DNA of 64,000 bases from Cyclobacteriaceae bacterium (GTDB lineage: Bacteria; Bacteroidota; Bacteroidia; Cytophagales; Cyclobacteriaceae). The position numbers and the translations under genes are program-made. Location of the stretch: positions 1-64,000 of the forward strand of contig JANQEU010000061.1 of the NCBI GenBank assembly GCA_028278225.1. Direction: 5' to 3'. Below are positions 8,028 to 16,335 of the stretch, in pieces. The notes under the pieces were generated by a model. The model had not been told where the DNA came from. It did not search any database and saw nothing but the letters and a program-made list of their open reading frames with translations. Numbering within the stretch: position 1 is the stretch's first letter; each line of letters starts with the position of its first letter.

Positions 8028-10620
8028 CCGGCACTTTCCTCCAAACTGGATCCTCCGCTTTTTCCGCTGGTTCTGCCATCCGGATTACAGGGAGGATATT
8101 GAAGGGGATCTGATGGAAAGGTTCAGGAAAAGAGCTGGAGAAAAAAACCTGACGGAGGCTAAAAGACAATTTGCATGGGAAATAATAAAGCTCTTCAGGC
8201 CTGGAATTATTCGATATGCCAACATTCGCCGTCTGGGTCATTTCGGCTTGTTCAACAACTACATCAAGATCTCCTATAGACATCTGCTCAGAGACAAGCC
8301 TTATTTTTTCACCAACCTTGCCGGTCTTAGCTGTGGTATTACGTGCTTTATTTTAATATACATATTTGTATATAACGAGCTGAGCTATGACGATTTTCAT
8401 CTGAACAAAGACAGAATATACAGGGTCGTTAGAAATCAAAATAATTCACTTTTCGGTCCACCTTTTGGACACTCGCTGTTAAAAGAAAATTTTCCCGAAC
8501 TGGAAAATGTAACCCGCTTTACCCGTGCCAACGGTTCGGAGTTGAGTCATGAAAAGAAAAGATTTACGGACTTAAACCTGTATTTCGCAGACCCCTCTGC
8601 TATGAAATCCTTCTCATTCGAGGTGATCTCCAGTGATAGAACCACTCCCCTGAATGAGGCTAATTCACTGGTTCTGACGGAGAAGGCTGCCAAAAAGTTC
8701 TTTGGGGAACAATATCCTGTTGGAAAGGTAATGTTATATCAAAATGAGCACCTACTGAAGGTTTCTGCAGTTGTAAAGGACGTTTCTGTCAAAACTCACC
8801 TTCCATTCGATGCTTTGATCCATCATCAACTCCAGGATCAATTGTGGGGAAAAGAGATCCTGGCGGATCGGAATGCCTGGTTTTGGGCCACTACCACATG
8901 TTACCTTACTCTCCGAGAAAATGTACAATTGGGAAATCTCCGAAAGAAATTAGATGAGTTCTGCGCCCGCCATGTTGATGACAATAAGAAACATTTGACC
9001 CATTTAAGTCTCCAAAGCCTTGATGATATCTATTTACACTCCAATGGTATTTCAGGCTTTCACAGCCTTGGGGACATCAGGTATGTGTATATTTTTTCGG
9101 GGCTCGCTATCCTCATTTTGATCATCGCAGCCGTAAATTTCATTAATCTGGCTACAGCCAGAAGTGTCCAAAGGGTACGGGAAGTTGGAATCCGGAAATC
9201 ACTTGGAGAGCGTCGTTTTCAATTATCCACTCAATTCCTTGTGGAAGCCTACCTGATTGTTGGGTCTTCCCTAATTATCTCGGTATTGCTCGTGAAAATC
9301 CTTTTCCCTTACTATGTGAATTTGGTTGGAAAAGTATTGGTTTTTGACATTTCAAGTCATGCGGCAACATTGGTTGTTCTGACATTGGTAGTTGGATTTC
9401 TGTCAGGGGGATATCCGTCATTCATCCTTTCATCATTTCATCCGGTGAAAGCGCTTAAAGGTGAAGTTAAATATCAACGTACCGGGATCGGCGTGAGAAA
9501 GGCGCTGGTCACGTCCCAATTCCTTATTGGTATGGTGGTGGTGATGGTAGCAATCGTCATCTATCAGCAGATGACCTACATTTCCAACAAAGAATTAGGT
9601 TTCAGGAAAGATCAGATCCTTGTCATTGATTTTCCGCATATCAGTCCCGAAAAGTACAACTTACTTAAGCATGAACTTCTGGTTCATAGTAACATAGAAA
9701 GCATCGGCGGCTCCTGGATACCCGCCTTTCATTCGGTAGGAGCAATGGGACCGGTGAAAGCAGAAATTGATGACGAACTGACCGAAATAATTCCCAACCC
9801 ACATTTTCTTTGGGTCGATGAAGACTTTGCAGAGACGTATGAGCTGACATTCATCGAGGGTACGGATTTTACACGGGGTTATTCCCGGCATGGTTTGGAA
9901 TTTATCCTTAATGAATCTGCAGTGAAGCAAATAGGATATGCTACTCCAGAAAACGCGTTGGACAAAAAATTTCAGTACACCTCCCAGCGCCAGGGTGTGA
10001 TCACCGGAATAGTGAAGGATTTTCATTTTGAATCTTTGCGAATTAAAATAAAACCCCTGGTGTTATTTCAGGAACCAGAGCGGATCAATGTCATGGGAAT
10101 TAAATTGAACACCGCAGACATCTCCGGTACTTTAGATTTTATCCAAAGTAAACTGACAGAACATTTTCCCGATCAATTGTTCCCCATATCATTTTTAGAC
10201 CAACAGTTTCAGGCTTTATATGACAATGTCAAACGGATGCAATATTTGTTTATCATCTTCGGTGTTTTGGGTGCATTCATGCAAGGCATTGGGTTATTTA
10301 CACTGGTGAGCTACTCATTAGCTTATCAGCGCAAGGAAATTGGGATCCGGAAAGTCATGGGAGCCTCGACAACCCATATAGTTTCCAGGTTTAACCTGCA
10401 GTATGGCTTACCGGTTTTAGTAGCTTTTATAAGTGCCTGTCCACTGGCCTTTCTGTTTACCTCCAGGTGGCTGGAAGAATTTGCGTATCACACGGATGTA
10501 ACATATGTCCCATTTCTAATCGCAGGATTATTAGCTTTTTTTATCGCGTTCGGGACAATCAGTATGCAGGTATTTAAGGCGGCTGGGATCAATCCCGTAA
10601 ACTCCCTGCGACATGAATAG
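8020..10620 (+). CDS. FtsX/MacB-type ABC permease, second of three
   Basis: 866 residues with the same prefix-FtsX-FtsX plan. The prefix motif R-F-F-R-W-F-C-H-P-D-Y-R-E-D-I-E-G-D-L shares an uninterrupted 28-base identity with the third gene of the operon. Its first periplasmic domain is shorter in the region before the first FtsX domain, and the C-terminal FtsX half reads K-E-I-G-I-R-K-V-M-G. The start overlaps the previous stop by 8 bases and its own stop overlaps the next start by 8 bases. Stoichiometric synthesis of the three permeases is therefore likely, possibly as heteromers. The cargo is not predictable. Confidence 0.88.
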   Translation: MNDRHFPPNWILRFFRWFCHPDYREDIEGDLMERFRKRAGEKNLTEAKRQFAWEIIKLFRPGIIRYANIRRLGHFGLFNNYIKISYRHLLRDKPYFFTNLAGLSCGITCFILIYIFVYNELSYDDFHLNKDRIYRVVRNQNNSLFGPPFGHSLLKENFPELENVTRFTRANGSELSHEKKRFTDLNLYFADPSAMKSFSFEVISSDRTTPLNEANSLVLTEKAAKKFFGEQYPVGKVMLYQNEHLLKVSAVVKDVSVKTHLPFDALIHHQLQDQLWGKEILADRNAWFWATTTCYLTLRENVQLGNLRKKLDEFCARHVDDNKKHLTHLSLQSLDDIYLHSNGISGFHSLGDIRYVYIFSGLAILILIIAAVNFINLATARSVQRVREVGIRKSLGERRFQLSTQFLVEAYLIVGSSLIISVLLVKILFPYYVNLVGKVLVFDISSHAATLVVLTLVVGFLSGGYPSFILSSFHPVKALKGEVKYQRTGIGVRKALVTSQFLIGMVVVMVAIVIYQQMTYISNKELGFRKDQILVIDFPHISPEKYNLLKHELLVHSNIESIGGSWIPAFHSVGAMGPVKAEIDDELTEIIPNPHFLWVDEDFAETYELTFIEGTDFTRGYSRHGLEFILNESAVKQIGYATPENALDKKFQYTSQRQGVITGIVKDFHFESLRIKIKPLVLFQEPERINVMGIKLNTADISGTLDFIQSKLTEHFPDQLFPISFLDQQFQALYDNVKRMQYLFIIFGVLGAFMQGIGLFTLVSYSLAYQRKEIGIRKVMGASTTHIVSRFNLQYGLPVLVAFISACPLAFLFTSRWLEEFAYHTDVTYVPFLIAGLLAFFIAFGTISMQVFKAAGINPVNSLRHE

Positions 10621-13201
10621 ATCCTCCCCTCCCTCATTACCTCTCCGTTTTTTCCGATGGTTCTGCCACCCGGATTACAGGGAGGATATTGAAGGGGATT
10701 TGATTGAGAGGTATTTGAAAACACTTGAACTGAAAGGATATCAGAACGCTAAAAGGCAATTCATCTGGGATGTAATCCGCCTGTTCAGACCCGGAATCAT
10801 ACGTTCAATGGAAGGAAATCAAAAACTCAATTCATTCGGTATGTTAAAAACTCATTTTAAAGTATCAGTCAGAAATCTGATTCACTATAAAAGTTACTCA
10901 GCAATCAATTTGCTTGGATTTGTACTGGGACTTGGCATTGCCATTTCACTCTTCTGGATCGTTCGATTCGAAAGAAGTTTTGACAACTACCACACAGATT
11001 CCGATAGGATCTACCAGATCATGGGCATGGAGGATGGGCAAAACGGATCCCAAATTCCAAGCGGGGTGATCTACACACTAAATACACAATTCCCGGAAGT
11101 TGAGACTGCGGTTTCAGTCCATGGGTACAATCCCCAGGTGATTGAAGTTTCCGGTCAGAAATTTAAAATGCGGAATAGCTATTTTGTTCATCCTGAAGTT
11201 TTAGAAATTCTTGATATTTCCTGGATCGCCGGTTCCCCGGAGACAGTCTTCCGCACACCTGATGAGGTGATTATCGATAAACCTACCGCGGAGCGGTTGT
11301 TTAAACTTGAAGACCCCATAGGCCAAACCATTAACTTTGACAATGAATTTACACTAACCGTCGCTGGTATTATCGAAAAAGTACCGGCAAACACGGAATT
11401 TCCTTTTGAAATGATCATCCCGATCTCCAGGCATCCCTGGAAAAATGATCTGAGGAATGATCACTGGGGAGGGGGCGATTCATCCTTCAAAGGCCTGGTG
11501 AAAATTAAAGAAGGGTCGGATAAATCTTCAATTGAAGAACGTATCACAAATATTGCACGTGTGCAAAAGAATTTTGATTATGACTCATTATCATTTGTTC
11601 CGATCAATGCTGTTCACCACAACCCTTACAACGATCCCTTCAACTATTACTCACCTGAATGGCTGTTGGATTGGCTGATTTATATAGCTGTTTTCTTATT
11701 GCTGATCGCTTGTGTCAACTTCATTAATCTCTCAACAACACACACCATTGTCAGAAGAAAAGGAATTGCCATTCGGAAAATCCTCGGAAGTAACAGGTGG
11801 GGACTACTTACTCAATTTATAGTGGAGACAGGTGTTTTGGTTTTAATATCAATTGTTTTTTCTGCCATTCTAGCCGCCACAATCATCAGCTATTCCAACC
11901 AATTCTTTCACACCAATATACCGGTAGCCTCGCTAACCAGCATCGACTTTCTTATTCTTTGTGCGTCACTTTGGAGCCTGATCACAATTATAGCCGGCAT
12001 TTACCCTGCCATATCAATTACTAATTTCCGGGTATTGGCTGCTTTCCAAAAAAGTGTGGCTTCAGGAAAACGCTCCCCAATCGCCATCAGGCAGGTGCTT
12101 ATTGCCTTTCAATTTGTTATTGCGCAGGTTTTGATCGTAGGTATTCTCATCGGGACAAAACAAATGGATTATTTATTCTCCAAGGATCTCGGGATCAACC
12201 ATGAGAATGTATTGATGGTCAATATTCCGGAACCGGATAACACGCTGAAAAGGGAGCGATTTCGTCAGCAGTTGAGCTTGCACCCCGCTGTCAAAGGAAT
12301 TTCTTATGGTCTCTCCACTCCTTCCGCCTCACACAGTAGCTGGTGGGCGGAATTTCAGAACTCAAGATTTGAGGACAGACTTCTTGCCAGAATTCAATTT
12401 ATAGATGAGAAATATCTCGATTTCTTTGGTATGAAGTTATTGGCCGGAAGAAAAATTCAACCTACGGATACCGCCATAAATGGAGCCCTTGTGAATGAAA
12501 TGGTCAGTAAAGCAATGGGCTTTAACAGTCCTGAAGAAGCTATCGGCCAATCTGTCAAAGGTTGGCCCGGCACATTTAGAATTATCGGTGTGGTAGCTAA
12601 TTACCACTCCGAAAGCTTAAAAGAAAACATCATACCACATGTATTTGCTTACAGACCAAACAGATTCTTCACTGCCAATATCAGAATTGGTACCGAAAAT
12701 GAAGCAGAGGCACTTGCTGCGATCGAAAAATACTGGAAAGATCTTTATCCCGACAACTACTTCGAATACGATTACTTATCCGATGCTTTGAACAAGTACT
12801 ATGAAAGCGATCAAAAGTTTACCAATTTTCTGGGGCTCTTTGCTGCAGTCAGCATTCTGATATGCTGCCTGGGGCTTTACGGGTTGATCTATTTTGTCTG
12901 TATCCGAAAAACCAAAGAAATTGGTATTAGAAAAGTGCTTGGTGCAAAAATCGAGAGTGTAATTGCAACCCTCTCCAGGGGATTTCTAAAACCAATTCTA
13001 ATCTCTCTGGTGGTCTGCATACCGGTCATCTGGAATTTACAGCGCTCCTACCTGAGCAACTATACGTTCAGTATTGAATTCAACTGGAATATTTATATTC
13101 TTGCAGCTTTGATCACGGTGATAATTGCCTCTATTCCTGTTTTTCTTCAAGCGCGTCATTCAGCCATGAAAAATCCTGTGGATTGCCTTCGGGATGAGTG
13201 A
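10613..13201 (+). CDS. FtsX/MacB-type ABC permease, third of three
   Basis: 862 residues. The prefix matches its operon partners (R-F-F-R-W-F-C-H-P-D-Y-R-E-D-I-E-G-D-L). The body instead is closest to the permease at 47457, 34 kb away: both have the unusual R-S/T-S-F-D-N-Y/F-H after the first helix, an I-P-x-P-E-x-D stretch early in the second periplasmic domain and a tyrosine-rich Y-Y-E-x-x-Q segment before the last helices. The coupling motif of the first FtsX half is weakened (K-G-I-A-I-R-K-I-L-G in place of K-E-I-G-I-R-K-V). The stop codon lies inside a terminator-like hairpin. Confidence 0.88.
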   Translation: MNRSSPPSLPLRFFRWFCHPDYREDIEGDLIERYLKTLELKGYQNAKRQFIWDVIRLFRPGIIRSMEGNQKLNSFGMLKTHFKVSVRNLIHYKSYSAINLLGFVLGLGIAISLFWIVRFERSFDNYHTDSDRIYQIMGMEDGQNGSQIPSGVIYTLNTQFPEVETAVSVHGYNPQVIEVSGQKFKMRNSYFVHPEVLEILDISWIAGSPETVFRTPDEVIIDKPTAERLFKLEDPIGQTINFDNEFTLTVAGIIEKVPANTEFPFEMIIPISRHPWKNDLRNDHWGGGDSSFKGLVKIKEGSDKSSIEERITNIARVQKNFDYDSLSFVPINAVHHNPYNDPFNYYSPEWLLDWLIYIAVFLLLIACVNFINLSTTHTIVRRKGIAIRKILGSNRWGLLTQFIVETGVLVLISIVFSAILAATIISYSNQFFHTNIPVASLTSIDFLILCASLWSLITIIAGIYPAISITNFRVLAAFQKSVASGKRSPIAIRQVLIAFQFVIAQVLIVGILIGTKQMDYLFSKDLGINHENVLMVNIPEPDNTLKRERFRQQLSLHPAVKGISYGLSTPSASHSSWWAEFQNSRFEDRLLARIQFIDEKYLDFFGMKLLAGRKIQPTDTAINGALVNEMVSKAMGFNSPEEAIGQSVKGWPGTFRIIGVVANYHSESLKENIIPHVFAYRPNRFFTANIRIGTENEAEALAAIEKYWKDLYPDNYFEYDYLSDALNKYYESDQKFTNFLGLFAAVSILICCLGLYGLIYFVCIRKTKEIGIRKVLGAKIESVIATLSRGFLKPILISLVVCIPVIWNLQRSYLSNYTFSIEFNWNIYILAALITVIIASIPVFLQARHSAMKNPVDCLRDE

Positions 13202-13222
13202 CGGGTGATTCACACCGTCACT
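13197..13222 (+). terminator. hairpin ending the three-permease operon
   Basis: A perfect 8-bp stem AGTGACGG / CCGTCACT with a 10-base loop overlaps the stop codon at 13199-13201. It is followed by a pyrimidine- and A/T-rich stretch but not a clean T run. It separates the three-permease operon from the next PadR unit. Confidence 0.5.
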
Positions 13223-13234
13223 TCTTCAATTACT

Positions 13235-13291
13235 TACTAAATCGTAGAACTAATTGAATTCAAATTCGTATAATTGTTCTACAATTTAGTA
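13235..13291. promoter_or_regulatory. long inverted repeat, likely operator of the third PadR unit
   Basis: Arms 13235-13255 and 13272-13291 are complementary apart from one mismatch and one extra base. Each carries a GTAGAAC/GTTCTAC core and an outer TACTAAAT/ATTTAGTA. The spacer is 16 bases and the right arm ends 4 bases before the PadR start at 13296. A 20-bp-arm palindrome directly before a PadR start codon is best read as its operator. Confidence 0.6.
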
Positions 13292-13295
13292 TCAA

Positions 13296-13643
13296 ATGAA
13301 AGAAACAGGGATCGGAGAATTTGAGGAGGTCATACTCCTGCTGGTAGGCATACTTGACCAAAATGCCTACGCATTTAGAATTTCAGAAGAATTTGAATCA
13401 CAGACCGGCCGATCCATATCAATCGGAGCGGTCCACTCGGCTTTGGAAAGACTTTCGGGAAAAGGTTTCTTAACCTCGGAGATGGGAAAGCCTTCCGCAG
13501 GTCGTGGCGGCCGTAGAAAAAGGATCTATTCCATTACAGCCAGTGGCAGGAGGGCCCTAACTGCTTCAAGGGATTTCAGGATCTCACTGTGGAGCCAGTT
13601 TCCCGATTTTTCGGTGGATCAGTTGAGTTTTGTTTTTAATTGA
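13296..13643 (+). CDS. PadR-family regulator heading a two-permease operon
   Basis: 115 residues, one PadR winged-helix domain: I-G-E-F-E-E-V-I-L-L-L-V-G near the start, S-A-L-E-R-L-S-G-K-G in the recognition helix and R-G-G-R-R-K-R in the wing. It differs enough from the two PadR proteins upstream to expect its own operator, and the palindrome at 13235-13291 has a different core. Its stop codon overlaps the TTG start of the following permease by 4 bases. Confidence 0.88.
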   Translation: MKETGIGEFEEVILLLVGILDQNAYAFRISEEFESQTGRSISIGAVHSALERLSGKGFLTSEMGKPSAGRGGRRKRIYSITASGRRALTASRDFRISLWSQFPDFSVDQLSFVFN

Positions 13644-16309
13644 AAAAGCATCATCACATACCGCCCCGTTTTGCTGAAAAGATCCTTAACCAGATTATTC
13701 GTCCCGATCTGGCGGAGGAAGTCCTCGGCGATCTGGAAGAAAAGTTCTATGCCACTTTAGTCAAAAGATCCTCCTTTCGTGCCCGGCTCAATTACTGGTA
13801 CCAGGTCCTGAACTACCTAAGGCCATTTGCCATAAGAAAAAGGTCAGGGGCATCTCACTCAAATCCCATAGTCATGTTCTCACATAATATCAAGATCGCC
13901 AGGAGAAGTATCCTTAAACAAAAAATGTATGCTGCCATCAAAATAGGTGGTTTTTCCATTGGTATCGCCGCGTGTTTATTGATCGCTTTGTTCATCCGGG
14001 AAGAACTCAGTTATGACAAACACTATGCTGATGGCGACAACATTTACCGGCTTGTTGGTGCATACGATGAACCCGGTGAGTCCTGGAAGGGTGTGACGCT
14101 ACCTGCCATCATAAAGCCACTGCTTGAAGAGGGCTTTCCGGAAATAGAAAAAACCGGGCGTCTTATCATTTTTGACTTTTTTGCTTCCGGAAATAACCAG
14201 TTCCGGCCAGTGAATGAAATGCAAAATACCTATGAAGAAGGTTTTGTTTACGCCGACCCCGAAACGCTGGAAATACTGGAAATTCCTATGGTGTATGGCT
14301 ACCAGACTCTGGCACTTTCCGAGCCCAATACACTGGTGATTTCCCAAAAAAAAGCAGACAAGTACTTTCCTGGTGAAAACCCGGTGGGCCGTATGATCAT
14401 TTTGAACGAAAACGAATCCAATCCCTACAAAATAGGGGGGGTGATGGAAAATTTTCCTTCCAATAGCCATCTTCAATGTGATTTCATACTCACCCTTACA
14501 GGCAAGGAATTTTGGCCGGGAGAACAATCTGACTGGAATGGCTATGTTTATGACTCCTACCTAAAACTCAGACCGGGATCGAACCCGGTTGATCTGGAGG
14601 AAAAACTGCTTTCCATCAGGGACAATCACATAGTAGTTGACTATGAGAGCAGAGGTGATCAAAGAGCCGGGGATATAAAAGAGTATTTTTCATTTCAACT
14701 GCAACCGGTTAAAGACATCTATCTTCGATCTGATGATATTCTTGACAATAACGTACCGCACGGTGATTTAAAAGTAGTCTGGGTTTTTGGGGCCATTGCC
14801 GTCTTTATTCTGCTGTTAGCATGTATCAATTTTATCAATCTTTCCACAGCAAAATCAGCGAACCGGGCCAAAGAAGTGGGATTACGTAAGGTAGTTGGTT
14901 CTTACCGGAGCGGCCTGGTCAGCCAGTTTATGACCGAGTCATTGGTATTCAGTTTTATTTCTTTTATCATAGGTGCCCTGCTGGCCTGGATCTTACTTCC
15001 TTATTTCAATTTACTTTCCGGTAAATCATTGGTATTTCCCTGGTCAGCCTGGTGGTTGGTTCCGGGTTTCATTTCATCCATTGTCATTACAGGCATCATG
15101 GCGGGCTTTTATCCCGCACTTTATTTATCCGCCTTCAAACCTATAGATGTCCTGAAGGGGAAGCTTAGCCGTGGCAGCAGCAGCTCCAAAATGAGAGGGG
15201 GTATGGTGATCTTCCAGTTTACCACCTCTATTGTACTGATGATCTGCACCTTCATTACCTATCAGCAAATGACGTTTATCCTCAATACCAAAATTGGTTT
15301 TGACAAGGAGCAGGTGGTAATGATACAGGGGGCCAATACTCTGGGCAAAAAGCGAGCGGCCTTTAAAAATGAACTGCTACAACTCTCCGAGGTAATGACT
15401 GTAACGCAGAGCAGTTATTTTCCTGTCTCCGGCACACAAAGGAATGGAGATTCATTCTGGAAAGAGGGACGCAGTAAGCTGGATAAAGGTGTTGGCAGCC
15501 AGATCTGGTGGGTCGACCAGGATTATATTCCTGCCCTAGGCATGAAGCTGGTGAGCGGAAGGAACTTTTCCGCTGAAATGGCCTCCGACTCATCGGCTAT
15601 GATCATAAACCAGACTATGGCGAAACAACTGGGGTTGGAGGATCCGGTGGGCGAGAGAATAACCGTGAGCTGGGGGAGAAGTTGGAACGTCATTGGGATG
15701 GTGGAAGATTTTCATTTTGAATCGATGAAAGGGGATGTCGAGCCCTTATGTCTGGTTTTCGGCCAATATAGTGGTTCAATTGTTTCTGTTAAAGTGAATA
15801 CTAAGGATATGGCCGGGACCTTAGCATCGATTTCGCGTCTTTGGGAAGAATTCATGCCGGCCCAGCCCATTCGTTATGCTTTTCTCGATGAGCGCTATGC
15901 CAGGATGTATGCCGATGTGGAAAGGACCGGGAAGGTTTTTACTGCTTTTGCCGTGCTGGCCATTGTGGTAGCCTGTCTGGGACTTTTTGCCCTTTCCGCC
16001 TTTATGGTGGAGCAAAGAAGCAAAGAGATCAGTGTGCGAAAGGTATTGGGAGCAAGCCTGGGCAGCATATTTAATTTACTTACTCTCAATTTCCTTAGAC
16101 TGGTACTTATTGCGATGGTCATTGCCATGCCCATTGGATGGTATGTCATGAGGAAATGGCTTGAGGATTATGCCAACCGGATCGAGATCACCTGGGAAGT
16201 TTTCGCTATCACAGGCATTGCGGTGTTACTCATAGCTTTACTTACCATTAGTTCCGAATCGATAAAAGCGGCATTAATAAATCCAGCGAAGAAATTGAGA
16301 TCAGAGTAG
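13640..16309 (+). CDS. FtsX/MacB-type ABC permease (TTG start)
   Basis: 889 residues starting with TTG at 13640, overlapping the PadR stop by 4 bases. The next gene starts with the same TTG-AAA context, so I accept this start. The prefix (about 8-70; A-E-K-I-L-N-Q-I-I-R-P-D-L...L-G-D-L-E-E-K-F) is almost identical to that of the next gene over 186 bp. The body instead is closest to the permease at 22209: K-E-V-G-L-R-K-V, F-P-W-S-x-W-W and K-L-D-K-G-V-G-x-Q-I-W-W-V-D-Q-D-Y-I occur in both. The usual eight-helix layout with two MacB-like periplasmic domains is present. Confidence 0.88.
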   Translation: MKKHHHIPPRFAEKILNQIIRPDLAEEVLGDLEEKFYATLVKRSSFRARLNYWYQVLNYLRPFAIRKRSGASHSNPIVMFSHNIKIARRSILKQKMYAAIKIGGFSIGIAACLLIALFIREELSYDKHYADGDNIYRLVGAYDEPGESWKGVTLPAIIKPLLEEGFPEIEKTGRLIIFDFFASGNNQFRPVNEMQNTYEEGFVYADPETLEILEIPMVYGYQTLALSEPNTLVISQKKADKYFPGENPVGRMIILNENESNPYKIGGVMENFPSNSHLQCDFILTLTGKEFWPGEQSDWNGYVYDSYLKLRPGSNPVDLEEKLLSIRDNHIVVDYESRGDQRAGDIKEYFSFQLQPVKDIYLRSDDILDNNVPHGDLKVVWVFGAIAVFILLLACINFINLSTAKSANRAKEVGLRKVVGSYRSGLVSQFMTESLVFSFISFIIGALLAWILLPYFNLLSGKSLVFPWSAWWLVPGFISSIVITGIMAGFYPALYLSAFKPIDVLKGKLSRGSSSSKMRGGMVIFQFTTSIVLMICTFITYQQMTFILNTKIGFDKEQVVMIQGANTLGKKRAAFKNELLQLSEVMTVTQSSYFPVSGTQRNGDSFWKEGRSKLDKGVGSQIWWVDQDYIPALGMKLVSGRNFSAEMASDSSAMIINQTMAKQLGLEDPVGERITVSWGRSWNVIGMVEDFHFESMKGDVEPLCLVFGQYSGSIVSVKVNTKDMAGTLASISRLWEEFMPAQPIRYAFLDERYARMYADVERTGKVFTAFAVLAIVVACLGLFALSAFMVEQRSKEISVRKVLGASLGSIFNLLTLNFLRLVLIAMVIAMPIGWYVMRKWLEDYANRIEITWEVFAITGIAVLLIALLTISSESIKAALINPAKKLRSE

Positions 16310-16335
16310 TTGGCCGGAGTTACTGTTACAGCACA